64,000 nt of DNA from Panorpa germanica (Eukaryota; Arthropoda; Insecta; Mecoptera; Panorpidae). A program made the translations under genes and the position numbers. The notes under the pieces are model-generated. The model was not told the DNA's origin. It saw only the letters and a program-made list of their open reading frames with translations, and searched no databases. Numbering within the stretch: position 1 is the stretch's first letter; every line of letters starts with the position of its first letter. Below, piece after piece: positions 33,536 to 47,046 of the stretch. The DNA is taken from the NCBI GenBank assembly GCA_963678705.1, contig OY783209.1, positions 1 through 64,000 on the forward strand. Reading direction: 5' to 3'.

Positions 33536-36500
33536 TCACGGTAATATACCTTGTTAAAATATCATTTTTTTCGAATAATTTTTCGACTACCAAATGTTCT
33601 AAAATGTTCTATCAAGCTTCAAGTGTTATTATCTCATGAACCATAAGAGATAGAAGTCTGAAATTTTTATATGAGGTAGTCTAGACTCTCCTTTATAAAA
33701 TTTATATAATGTTTCTATTAGGAGCCTTAAGGGGGCCACACTAGAGCCATGCATTCTATGGTTTGCACAAGCGTTACATTTATTGACATAGCATGCTTGC
33801 AACGTTAATTACAAGGTACAATAAAGACTTAGGATGCTCAAATTTTAATATGAGATAGTCTAGATACTCCTTTATAAAATTTATATAATGTTTCTATTAG
33901 GAGCCTTAAGGGGGCCACACTAGAGCCATGCATTCTATGGTTTGCACAAGCGTTACATTTATTGACATAGCATGCTTGCAACGTTAATTACAAGGTACAA
34001 TAAACACTTAGGATGCTCAAATTTTAGTATGAGATAGTCTAGATACTCCTTTATAAAATTTATATAATGTTTCTATTAGGAGCTATAAGGGGGCCACACT
34101 AGAGCCATTCATTCTATGGTTTGCACAAGCGTTATTACAGGTGCACTATGGGTCTTGGAAAAATTTGGAAAATGTAATTTTATGTAGAATTTCCCTGCGC
34201 ATCTTTTCGCCATAGACAATTTTCAAATTGGTTCAGCCGTTTAGGCGCTACAGCAAAAAGAAGTTTTTCAAAATGGCCGACAAAATATCCATTATTTAAC
34301 CCTTGACACGCCGATATCTCGAAAACCGGGAGGCCTACCAAAAAATAAATTACATATTTGAAATCAGCGTAAAAAGTTACGTTAATATAGGTCATAAATT
34401 TTACATTCAGAGACCATCAACTTTTTGTAAAATTAACAAGAGTATAACCTTTAAAATTTTAACAAAAAAGCAAATGTTTTTTTTTCGATATTTAACAACG
34501 TTTTTGAACGTAGAATTTCCCGCTGATTTCAAATCTGGAAACCATTTTGAAATCTTTCCATTATTTAACCCTTGACACGCCGATATCTCGAAAACCGGGA
34601 GGCCTACCAAAAAATAAATTACATATTTGAAATCAGCGTAAAAAGTTACGTTAATATAGGTCATAAATTTTACATTCAGAGACCATCAACTTTTTGTAAA
34701 ATTAACAAGAGTATAACCTTTAAAATTTTAACAAAAAAGCAAATGTTTTTTTTTCGATATTTAACAACGTTTTTAAACGTAGAATTTCCCGCTGATTTCA
34801 AATATGGAAACCATTTTGAAATCTTTCCATTATTTAACCCTTGACACGCCGATATCTCGAAAACCGGGAGGCCTACCAAAAAATAAATTACATATTTGAA
34901 ATCAGCGTAAAAAGTTACGTTAATATAGGTCATAAATTTTACATTCACGGTAATATACCTTGTTAAAATATCATTTTTTTCGAATAATTTTTCGACTACC
35001 AAATGTTCTAAAATGTTCTATCAAGCTTCAAGTGTTATTATCTCATGAACCATAAGAGATAGAAGTCTGAAATTTTTATATGAGGTAGTCTAGACTCTCC
35101 TTTATAAAATTTATATAATGTTTCTATTAGGAGCCTTAAGGGGGCCACACTAGAGCCATGCATTCTATGGTTTGCACAAGCGTTACATTTATTGACATAG
35201 CATGCTTGCAACGTTAATTACAAGGTACAATAAAGACTTAGGATGCTCAAATTTTAATATGAGATAGTCTAGATACTCCTTTATAAAATTTATATAATGT
35301 TTCTATTAGGAGCCTTAAGGGGGCCACACTAGAGCCATGCATTCTATGGTTTGCACAAGCGTTACATTTATTGACATAGCATGCTTGCAACGTTAATTAC
35401 AAGGTACAATAAACACTTAGGATGCTCAAATTTTAATATGAGATAGTCTAGATACTCCTTTATAAAATTTATATAATGTTTCTATTAGGAGCTATAAGGG
35501 GGCCACACTAGAGCCATTCATTCTATGGTTTGCACAAGCGTTATTACAGGTGCACTATGGGTCTTGGAAAAATTTGGAAAATGTAATTTTATATAGAATT
35601 TCCCTGCGCATCTTTTCGCCATAGACAATTTTCAAATTGGTTCAGCCGTTTAGGCGCTACAGCAAAAAGAAGTTTTTCAAAATGGCCGACAAAATTTCCA
35701 TTATTTAACCCTTGACACGCCGATATCTCGAAAACCGGGAGGCCTACCAAAAAATAAATTACATATTTGAAATCAGCGTAAAAAGTTACGTTAATATAGG
35801 TCATAAATTTTACATTCAGAGACCATCAACTTTTTGTAAAATTAACAAGAGTATAACCTTTAAAATTTTAACAAAAAAGCAAATGTTTTTTTTTCGATAT
35901 TTAACAACGTTTTTAAACGTAGAATTTCCCGCTGATTTCAAATATGGAAATTATTTTGAAATCTTTCCATTATTTAACCCTTGACACGCCGATATCTCGA
36001 AAACCGGGAGGCCTACCAAAAAATAAATTACATATTTGAAATCAGCGTAAAAAGTTACGTTAATATAGGTCATAAATTTTACATTCAGAGACCATCAACT
36101 TTTTGTAAAATTAACAAGAGTATAACCTTTAAAATTTTAACAAAAAAGCAAATGTTTTTTTTTCGATATTTAACAACGTTTTTAAACGTAGAATTTCCCG
36201 CTGATTTCAAATATGGAAACCATTTTGAAATCTTTCCATTATTTAACCCTTGACACGCCGATATCTCGAAAACCGGGAGGCCTACCAAAAAATAAATTAC
36301 ATATTTGAAATCAGCGTAAAAAGTTACGTTAATATAGGTCATAAATTTTACATTCAGAGACCATCAACTTTTTGTAAAATTAACAAGAGTATAACCTTTA
36401 AAATTTTAACAAAAAAGCAAATGTTTTTTTTTCGATATTTAACAACGTTTTTAAACGTAGAATTTCCCGCTGATTTCAAATATGGAAACCATTTTGAAAT

Positions 36501-36892
36501 CTTTCCATTATTTAACCCTTGACACGCCGATATCTCGAAAACCGGGAGGCCTACCAAAAAATAAATTACATATTTGAAATCAGCGTAAAAAGTTACGTTA
36601 ATATAGGTCATAAATTTTACATTCAGAGACCATCAACTTTTTGTAAAATTAACAAGAGTATAACCTTTAAAATTTTAACAAAAAAGCAAATGTTTTTTTT
36701 TCGATATTTAACAACGTTTTTAAACGTAGAATTTCCCGCTGATTTTAAATATGGAAACCATTTTGAAATCTTTCCATTATTTAACCCTTGACACGCCGAT
36801 ATCTCGAAAACCGGGAGGCCTACCAAAAAATAAATTACATATTTGAAATCAGCGTAAAAAGTTACGTTAATATAGGTCATAAATTTTACATT
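33536..36892 (+). repeat. Alpha-type HOR: G, A3 monomers, F, E units
   Basis: The order is G module (CACGGTAATATACC through CATGAACCATAAGAGATAG), A3 monomers, a truncated A3 joined to F, then tandem E units. The G starts at about 33537 and 34945 are 1.41 kb apart; the next interval, to about 36892, is 1,947 bp, two extra 269-bp E units. So copy length changes by whole E units. F modules lie at about 34134-34290 and 35543-35698. E blocks lie at about 34291-34944 and 35699-36891. Confidence 0.92.
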
Positions 36893-38311
36893 CACGGTAA
36901 TATACCTTGTTAAAATATCATTTTTTTCGAATAATTTTACGACTACCAAATGTTTTAAAATGTTCTATCAAGCTTCAAGTGTTATTATCTCATGAACCAT
37001 AAGAGATAGAAGTCTGAAATTTTTATATGAGGTAGTCTAGACTCTCCTTTATAAAATTTATATAATGTTTCTATTAGGAGCCTTAAGGGGGCCACACTAG
37101 AGCCATGCATTCTATGGTTTGCACAAGCGTTACATTTATTGACATAGCATGCTTGCAACGTTAATTACAAGGTACAATAAAGAGCTAGGATGCTTAAATT
37201 TTAATATGAGATAGTCTAGACACTACTTTATAAATTTTATATAATGTTTCTATTAGGAGCTATAAGGGGGCCACACTAGAGCCATGCATTCTATGGTTTG
37301 CACAAGCGTTACATTTATTGACATAGCATGCTTGCAACGTTAATAAAAAGGTACAATAAAGAGCTAGGATGCTTAAATTTTAATATGAGATAGTCTAGAC
37401 ACTACTTTATAAATTTTATATAATGTTTCTATTAGGAGCTATAAGGGGGCCACACTAGAGCCATGCATTCTATGGTTTGCACAAGCGTTACATTTATTGA
37501 CATAGCATGCTTGCAACGTTAATAAAAAGGTACAATAAAGAGCTAGGATGCTTAAATTTTAATATGAGATAGTCTAGACACTACTTTATGAATTTTATAT
37601 AATGTTTCTATTAGGAGCTATAAGGGGGCCACACTAGAGCCATGCATTCTATGGTTTGCACAAGCGTTACATTTATTGACATAGCATGCTTGCAACGTTA
37701 ATAAAAAGGTACAATAAAGAGCTAGGATGCTTAAATTTTAATATGAGATAGTCTAGACACTACTTTTCAAATTTTATATAATGTTTTTATTAGGAGCTAT
37801 AAGGGGGCCACAGTAGAGCCATTCATTCTATGGTTTGCACAAGCGTTATTACAGGTGCACTATGGGTCTTATGAAAATTTGGAAAATGTAGTTTTATGTA
37901 GAATTTCCCAGCGCATCTTTTCGCCATAGACAATTTTCAAATTGGTTTAGCCGTTTAGGCGCTACAGCAAAAAAAAGTTTTTCAAAATGGGTTTTTCTTA
38001 AATTACAGGTGCACTATGGGTCTTATGAAAATTTGGAAAATGTAATTTTATGTAGAATTTCCCTGCGCATCTTTTCGCCATAGACAATTTTCAAATTGGT
38101 TTAGCCGTTTAGGCGCTACAGCAAAAAGAAGTTTTTCATATAGAAGTATAGCATAGCAAGAAGTATAGCATGCTTGCACCGTTAATTACAAGGTACAATA
38201 AAGAGCTAGGATGCTTAAATTTTAATATGAGATAGTCTAGACACTACTTTATAAATTTTATATAAAGTTTCTATTAGGGGGCACATTATTATAATTTTAA
38301 ATATAAACGGC
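36893..38311 (+). repeat. G module, A3 monomers and double F module
   Basis: G from 36893, then A3 monomers at 179-bp spacing from 37094 (four full ones to 37810), then two F modules in tandem (about 37852-38140) separated by GGGTTTTTCTTAAATTACAG. A partial A3 and the D-associated spacer (AAATATAAACGGCC) follow. A3 here has TTAATAAAAAGGTAC, a change in most internal monomers of the following HORs. Confidence 0.9.
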
Positions 38312-38437
38312 CGTAACGATAAAAACAAATGTTGTAACGATAAAAACAAATGTCGTAATGATAAAAACAAATATCGTAATGATAAAAACAAATGTCGTAA
38401 TGATAAAAACAAATGTCGTAACGATAAAAGCAAATGT
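38312..38437 (+). repeat. D minisatellite, 6 x 21 bp (representative of the forward domain)
   Basis: Exactly six units, with first and last AACG variants around AATG variants. Sister blocks of the same length lie at 40513-40638, 42714-42839 and 46168-46293. The last unit always has AAAGCAAATGT. Confidence 0.94.
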
Positions 38438-41400
38438 CCATTATTTAACCCTTGACACGCCGATATCTCTAAAACCGGGAGGCCTACCAAAAAATAAATT
38501 GCATATTTGAAATCAGCGTAAAAAGTTACGTCACAATACGTTATAAATTTTACATTTGGAGACCATCGACTTTTTGTGAAATTAACAAGAGTATAACCTT
38601 TAAAATTTTGATAAAAAATCAAATTATTTTTTTCGAAATTTAACAATGTTTTTGAACGTAGAATTTCCCGCTGATTTCAAATCTGGAAACCATTTTGAAA
38701 TATCTCCATTATTTAACTCTTGAAACGCCGTTATCTCGAAAACCGGGAGGCCTACAAAAAAATAAATTACATATTTAAAATCAGCGTAAAAAGTTACGTT
38801 AATATAGGTCATAAATTTTACATTCAGAGACCATCAACTTTTTGTAAAATTAACAAGAGTATAACCTTTAAAATTTTAACAAAAAAGCAAATGTTTTTTT
38901 TTCGATATTTAACAACGTTTTTGAACGTAGAATTTCCCGCTGATTTCAAATCTGGAAACCATTTTGAAATCTTTCCATTATTTAACCCTTGACACGCCGA
39001 TATCTCGAAAACCGGGAGGCCTACCAAAAAATAAATTACATATTTGAAATCAGCGTAAAAAGTTACGTTAATATAGGTCATAAATTTTACATTCACGGTA
39101 ATATACCTTGTTAAAATATCATTTTTTTCGAATAATTTTTCGACTACCAAATGTTCTAAAATGTTCTATCAAGCTTCAAGTGTTATTATCTCATGAACCA
39201 TAAGAGATAGAAGTCTGAAATTTTTATATGAGGTAGTCTAGACTCTCCTTTATAAAATTTATATAATGTTTCTATTAGGAGCTATAAGGGGGCCACACTA
39301 GAGCCATGCATTCTATGGTTTGCACAAGCGTTACATTTATTGACATAGCATGCTTGCAACGTTAATTACAAGGTACAATAAAGAGCTAGGATGCTTAAAT
39401 TTTAATATGAGATAGTCTAGACACTACTTTATAAATTTTATATAATGTTTCTATTAGGAGCTATAAGGGGGCCACACTAGAGCCATGCATTCTATGGTTT
39501 GCACAAGCGTTACATTTATTGACATAGCATGCTTGCAACGTTAATAAAAAGGTACAATAAAGAGCTAGGATGCTTAAATTTTAATATGAGATAGTCTAGA
39601 CACTACTTTATAAATTTTATATAATGTTTCTATTAGGAGCTATAAGGGGGCCACACTAGAGCCATGCATTCTATGGTTTGCACAAGCGTTACATTTATTG
39701 ACATAGCATGCTTGCAACGTTAATAAAAAGGTACAATAAAGAGCTAGGATGCATAAATTTTAATATGAGATAGTCTAGACACTACTTTATAAATTTTATA
39801 TAATGTTTCTATTAGGAGCTATAAGGGGGCCACACTAGAGCCATGCATTCTATGGTTTGCACAAGCGTTACATTTATTGACATAGCATGCTTGCAACGTT
39901 AATAAAAAGGTACAATAAAGAGCTAGGATGCTTAAATTTTAATATAAGATAGTCTAGACACTACTTTTCAAATTTTATATAATGTTTCTATAAGGAGCTA
40001 TAAGGGGGCCACACTAGAGCCATTCATTCTATGGTTTGCACAAGCGTTATTACAGGTGCACTATGGGTCTTATGAAAATTTGGAAAATGTAGTTTTATGT
40101 AGAATTTCCCAGCGCATCTTTTCGCCATAGACAATTTTCAAATTGGTTTAGCCGTTTAGGCGCTACAGCAAAAAGAAGTTTTTCAAAATGGGTTTTTCTT
40201 AAATTACAGGTGCACTATGGGTCTTATGAAAATTTGGAAAATGTAATTTTATGTAGAATTTCCCTGCGCATCTTTTCGCCATAGACAATTTTCAAATTGG
40301 TTTAGCCGTTTAGGCGCTACAGCAAAAAGAAGTTTTTCATATAGAAGTATAGCATAGCAAGAAGTATAGCATGCTTGCAACGTTAATTACAAGGTACAAT
40401 AAAGAGCTAGGATGCTTAAATTTTAATATGAGGTAGTCTAGACACTACTTTATAAATTTTATATAAAGTTTCTATTAGGGGGCACATTATTATAATTTTA
40501 AATATAAACGGCCGTAACGATAAAAACAAATGTCGTAACGATAAAAACAAATGTCGTAATGATAAAAACAAATGTCGTAATGATAAAAACAAATGTCGTA
40601 ATGATAAAAACAAATGTCGTAACGATAAAAGCAAATGTCCATTATTTAGCCCTTGACACGCCGATATCTCTAAAACCGGGAGGCCTACCAAAAAATAAAT
40701 TGCATATTTGAAATCAGCGTAAAAAGTTACGTCACAATACGTTATAAATTTTACATTTGGAGACCATCGACTTTTTGTGAAATTAACAAGAGTATAACCT
40801 TTAAAATTTTGATAAAAAATCAAATTATTTTTTTCGAAATTTAACAATGTTTTTGAACGTAGAATTTCCCGCTGATTTCAAATCTGGAAACCATTTTGAA
40901 ATATCTCCATTATTTAACTCTCGAAACGCCGTTATCTCGAAAACCGGGAGGCCTACAAAAAAATAAATTACATATTTAAAATCAGCGTAAAAAGTTACGT
41001 TAATATAGGTCATAAATTTTACATTCAGAGACCATCAACTTTTTGTAAAATTAACAAGAGTATAACCTTTAAAATTTTAACAAAAAAGCAAATGTTTTTT
41101 TTTCGATATTTAACAACGTTTTTGAACGTAGAATTTCCCGCTGATTTCAAATCTGGAAACCATTTTGAAATCTTTCCATTATTTAACCCTTGACACGCCG
41201 ATATCTCGAAAACCGGGAGGCCTACCAAAAAATAAATTACATATTTGAAATCAGCGTAAAAAGTTACGTTAATATAGGTCATAAATTTTACATTCACGGT
41301 AATATACCTTGTTAAAATATCATTTTTTTCGAATAATTTTACGACTACCAAATGTTTTAAAATGTTCTATCAAGCTTCAAGTGTTATTATCTCATGAACC

Positions 41401-43696
41401 ATAAGAGATAGAAGTCTGAAATTATTATATGAGGTAGTCTAGACTCTCCTTTATAAAATTTATATAATGTTTCTATTAGGAGCCTTAAGGGGGCCACACT
41501 AGAGCCATGCATTCTATGGTTTGCACAAGCGTTACATTTATTGACATAGCATGCTTGCAACGTTAATAAAAAGGTACAATAAAGAGCTAGGATGCTTAAA
41601 TTTTAATATGAGATAGTCTAGACACTACTTTATAAATTTTATATAATGTTTCTATTAGGAGCTATAAGGGGGCCACACTAGAGCCATGCATTCTATGGTT
41701 TGCACAAGCGTTACATTTATTGACATAGCATGCTTGCAACGTTAATAAAAAGGTACAATAAAGAGCTAGGATGCTTAAATTTTAATATGAGATAGTCTAG
41801 ACACTACTTTATAAATTTTGTATAATGTTTCTATTAGGAGCTATAAGGGGGCCACACTAGAGCCATGCATTCTATGGTTTGCACAAGCGTTACATTTATT
41901 GACATAGCATGCTTGCAACGTTAATAAAAAGGTACTATAAAGAGCTAGGATGCTTAAATTTTAATATGAGATAGTCTAGACACTACTTTATAAATTTTAT
42001 ATAATGTTTCTATTAGGAGCTATAAGGGGGCCACACTAGAGCCATGCATTCTATGGTTTGCACAAGCGTTACATTTATTGACATAGCATGCTTGCAACGG
42101 TAATTACAAGGTACAATAAAGAGCTAGGATGCTTAAATTTTAATATGAGATAGTCTAGACACTACTTTTCAAATTTTATATAATGTTTCTATTAGGAGCT
42201 ATAAGGGGGCCACACTAGAGCCATTCATTCTATGGTTTGCACAAGCGTTATTACAGGTGCACTATGGGTCTTATGAAAATTTGGAAAATGTAGTTTTATG
42301 TAGAATTTCCCAGCGCATCTTTTCGCCATAGACAATTTTCAAATTGGTTTAGCCGTTTAGGCGCTACAGCAAAAAGAAGTTTTTCAAAATGGGTTTTTCT
42401 TAAATTACAGGTGCACTATGGGTCTTATGAAAATTTGGAAAATGTAATTTTATGTAGAATTTCCCTGCGCATCTTTTCGCCATAGACAATTTTCAAATTG
42501 GTTTAGCCGTTTAGGCGCTACAGCAAAAAGAAGTTTTTCATATAGAAGTATAGCATAGCAAGAAGTATAGCATGCTTGCAACGTTAATTACAAGGTACAA
42601 TAAAGAGCTAGGATGCTTAAATTTTAATATGAGATAGTCTAGACACTACTTTATAAATTTTATATAAAGTTTCTATTAGGGGGCACATTATTATAATTTT
42701 AAATATAAACGGCCGTAACGATAAAAACAAATGTCGTAACGATAAAAACAAATGTCGTAATGATAAAAACAAATGTCGTAATGATAAAAACAAATGTCGT
42801 AATGATAAAAACAAATGTCGTAACGATAAAAGCAAATGTCCATTATTTAACCCTTGACACGCCGATATCTCTAAAACCGGGAGGCCTACCAAAAAATAAA
42901 TTGCATATTTGAAATCAGCGTAAAAAGTTACGTCACAATACGTTATAAATTTTACATTTGGAGACCATCGACTTTTTGTGAAATTAACAAGAGTATAACC
43001 TTTAAAATTTTGATAAAAAATCAAATTATTTTTTTCGAAATTTAACAATGTTTTTGAACGTAGAATTTCCCGCTGATTTCAAATCTGGAAACCATTTTGA
43101 AATATCTCCATTATTTAACTCTCGAAACGCCGTTATCTCGAAAACCGGGAGGCCTACAAAAAAATAAATTACATATTTAAAATCAGCGTAAAAAGTTACG
43201 TTAATATAGGTCATAAATTTTACATTCAGAGACCATCAACTTTTTGTAAAATTAACAAGAGTATAACCTTTAAAATTTTAACAAAAAAGCAAATGTTTTT
43301 TTTTCGATATTTAACAACGTTTTTGAACGTAGAATTTCCCGCTGATTTCAAATCTGGAAACCATTTTGAAATCTTTCCATTATTTAACCCTTGACACGCC
43401 GATATCTCGAAAACCGGGAGGCCTACCAAAAAATAAATTACATATTTGAAATCAGCGTAAAAAGTTACGTTAATATAGGTCATAAATTTTACATTCACGG
43501 TAATATACCTTGTTAAAATATCATTTTTTTCGAATAATTTTACGACTACCAAATGTTTTAAAATGTTCTATCAAGCTTCAAGTGTTATTATCTCATGAAC
43601 CATAAGAGATAGAAGTCTGAAATTTTTATATGAGGTAGTCTAGACTCTCCTTTATAAAATTTATATAATGTTTCTATTAGGAGCCTTAAGGGGGCC

Positions 43697-45665
43697 ACAC
43701 TAGAGCCATGCATTCTATGGTTTGCACAAGCGTTACATTTATTGACATAGCATGCTTGCAACGTTAATAAAAAGGTACAAAAAAGAGCTAGGATGCTTAA
43801 ATTTTAATATGAGATAGTCTAGACACTACTTTAAAAATTTTATATAATGTTTCTATTAGGAGCTATAAGGGGGCCACACTAGAGCCATGCATTCTATGGT
43901 TTGCACAAGCGTTACATTTATTGACATAGCATGCTTGCAACGTTAATAAAAAGGTACAATAAAGAGCTAGGATGCTTAAATTTTAATATGAGATAGTCTA
44001 GACACTACTTTATAAATTTTGTATAATGTTTCTATTAGGAGCTATAAGGGGGCCACACTAGAGCCATGCATTCTATGGTTTGCACAAGCGTTACATTTAT
44101 TGACATAGCATGCTTGCAACGTTAATAAAAAGGTACAATAAAGAGCTAGGATGCTTAAATTTTAATATGAGATAGTCTAGACACTACTTTATAAATTTTA
44201 TATAATGTTTCTATTAGGAGCTATAAGGGGGCCACACTAGAGCCATGCATTCTATGGTTTGCACAAGCGTTACATTTATTGACATAGCATGCTTGCAACG
44301 TTAATAAAAAGGTACAATAAAGAGCTAGGATGCTTAAATTTTAATATGAGATAGTCTAGACACTACTTTATAAATTTTTAATAATGTTTCTATTAGGAGC
44401 TATAAGGGGGCCACACTAGAGCCATGCATTCTATGGTTTGCACAAGCGTTACATTTATTGACATAGCATGCTTGCAACGTTAATAAAAAGGTACAATAAA
44501 GAGCTAGGATGCTTAAATTTTAATATGAGATAGTCTAGACACTACTTTATAAATTTTTTATAATGTTTCTATTAGGAGCTAAAAGGGGGCCACACTAGAG
44601 CCATGCATTCTATGGTTTGCACAAGCGTTACATTTATTGACATAGCATGCTTGCAACGTTAATAAAAAGGTACAATAAAGAGCTAGGAGGCTTAAATTTT
44701 AATATGAGATAGTCTAGACACTACTTTATAAATTTTATATAATGTTTCTATTAGGAGCTATAAGGGGGCCACACTAGAGCCATGCATTCTATGGTTTGCA
44801 CAAGCGTTACATTTATTGACATAGCATGCTTGCAACGTTAATAAAAAGGTACAATAAAGAGCTAGGATGCTTAAATTTTAATATGAGATAGTCTAGACAC
44901 TACTTTATAAATTTTATATAATGTTTCTATTAGGAGCTATAAGGGGGCCACACTAGAGCCATGCATTCTATGGTTTGCACAAGCGTTACATTTATTGACA
45001 TAGCATGCTTGCAACGTTAATAAAAAGGTACAATAAAGAGCTAGGATGCTTAAATTTTAATATGAGATAGTCTAGACACTACTTGATAAATTTTATATAA
45101 TGTTTCTATTAGGAGCTATAAGGGGGCCACACTAGAGCCATGCATTCTATGGTTTGCACAAGCGTTACATTTATTGACATAGCATGCTTGCAACGTTAAT
45201 AAAAAGGTACAATAAAGAGCTAGGATGCTTAAATTTTAATATGAGATAGTCTAGACACTACTTTATAAATTTTATATAATGTTTCTATTAGGAGCTATAA
45301 GGGGGCCACACTAGAGCCATGCATTCTATGGTTTGCACAAGCGTTACATTTATTGACATAGCATGCTTGCAACGTTAATAAAAAGGTACAATAAAGAGCT
45401 AGGATGCTTAAATTTTAATATGAGATAGTCTAGACACTACTTTATAAATTTTATATAATGTTTCTATTAGCAGCTATAAGGGGGCCACACTAGAGCCATG
45501 CATTCTATGGTTTGCACAAGCGTTACATTTATTGACATAGCATGCTTGCAACGTTAATAAAAAGGTACAATAAAGAGCTAGGATGCTTAAATTTTAATAT
45601 GAGATAGTCTAGACACTACTTTTCAAATTTTATATAATGTTTTTATTAGGAGCTATAAGGGGGCC
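43697..45665 (+). repeat. Expanded run of eleven A3 monomers (179 bp)
   Basis: Monomer starts fall every 179 bp from 43697 (ACACTAGAGCCATGCATTC) to 45666, where the F-linked partial copy begins. The neighbouring HOR has only four (41496 to 42212). Most units share TTAATAAAAAGGTAC and AGAGCTAGGATGC. A few private changes (TTTTTAATAATG near 44376, GCAGCTATAAG near 45470) distinguish individual copies. Confidence 0.95.
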
Positions 45666-46167
45666 ACACTAGAGCCATTCATTCTATGGTTTGCACAAGC
45701 GTTATTACAGGTGCACTATGGGTCTTATGAAAATTTGGAAAATGTAGTTTTATGTAGAATTTCCCAGCGCATCTTTTCGCCATAGACAATTTTCAAATTG
45801 GTTTAGCCGTTTAGGCGCTACAGCAAAAAGAAGTTTTTCAAAATGGGTTTTTCTTAAATTACAGGTGCACTATGGGTCTTATGAAAATTTGGAAAATGTA
45901 ATTTTATGTAGAATTTCCCTGCGCATCTTTTCGCCATAGACAATTTTCAAATTGGTTTAGCCGTTTAGGCGCTACAGCAAAAAGAAGTTTTTCATATAGA
46001 AGTATAGCATAGCAAGAAGTATAGCATGCTTGCACCGTTAATTACAAGGTACCATAAAGAGCTAGGATGCTTAAATTTTAATATGAGATAGTCTAGACAC
46101 TACTTTATAAATTTTATATAAAGTTTCTATTAGGGGGCACATTATTATAATTTTAAATATAAACGGC

Positions 46168-47046
46168 CGTAACGATAAAAACAAATGTCGTAACGATAAA
46201 AACAAATGTCGTAATGATAAAAACAAATATCGTAATGATAGAAACAAATGTCGTAATGATAAAAACAAATGTCGTAACGATAAAAGCAAATGTCCATTAT
46301 TTAACCCTTGACACGCCGATATCTCTAAAACCGGGAGGCCTACCAAAAAATAAATTGCATATTTGAAATCAGCGTAAAAAGTTACGTCACAATACGTTAT
46401 AAATTTTACATTTGGAGACCATCGACTTTTTGTGAAATTAACAAGAGTATAACCTTTAAAATTTTAACAAAAAAGCAAATGTTTTTTTTTCGATATTTAA
46501 CAACGTTTTTGAACGTAGAATTTCCCGCTGATTTCAAATCTGGAAACCATTTTGAAATCTTTCCATTATTTAACCCTTGACACGCCGATATCTCGAAAAC
46601 CGGGAGGCCTACCAAAAAATAAATTACATATTTGAAATCAGCGTAAAAAGATACGTTAATATAGGTCATAAATTTTACATTCACGATAATATACCTTGTT
46701 AAAATATCATTTTTTTCGAATAATTTTACGACTACCAAATGTTTTAAAATGTTCTATCAAGCTTCAAGTGTTATTATCTCATGAACCATAAGAGATAGAA
46801 GTCTGAAATTTTTATATGAGGTAGTCTAGACTCTCCTTTATAAAATTTATATAATGTTTCTATTAGGAGCCTTAAGGGGGCCACACTAGAGCCATGCATT
46901 CTATGGTTTGCACAAGCGTTACATTTATTGACATAGCATGCTTGCAACGTTAATTACAAGCTACAATAAAGACCTAGGATGCTCAAATTTTAATATGAGA
47001 TAGTCTAGACACTACTTTATAAATTTTATATAATGTTTCTATTAGG
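46168..47046 (+). repeat. Truncated beta HOR ending at the strand-switch junction
   Basis: D block 46168-46293, one hybrid E unit, a partial E, G, then one A3-type monomer that ends in TTTCTATTAGG at 47046. The usual AGCCTTAAGGGGGCC end is missing because the sequence switches there to the opposite orientation. Confidence 0.92.

Larger units (their letters stand above)
38312..46167 (+). repeat. Beta-type HOR, 2,201-bp unit, three copies (third expanded)
   Basis: D blocks start at 38312, 40513, 42714 and 46168. The first two intervals are exactly 2,201 bp; the third is 3,454 bp. Order in each: D (6 x 21 bp), E-type units of three kinds (one with ACGTCACAATACG, one with CGAAACGCCGTTATCTCG or TTGAAACGCC, one standard), G, A3 monomers, two F modules, a partial A3. 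The third copy is longer by 1,253 bp = 7 x 179 because it has eleven A3 monomers (43697-45665) instead of four. Minus-strand frames of up to 143 codons spanning D and E are satellite artefacts. Confidence 0.94.

Noticed and set aside
38215-38646. 143-codon frames with a repeated LFLSLRH motif
   Set aside because: They arise because the D minisatellite unit is 21 bp. The rest of the frame is E satellite and part of an A monomer.
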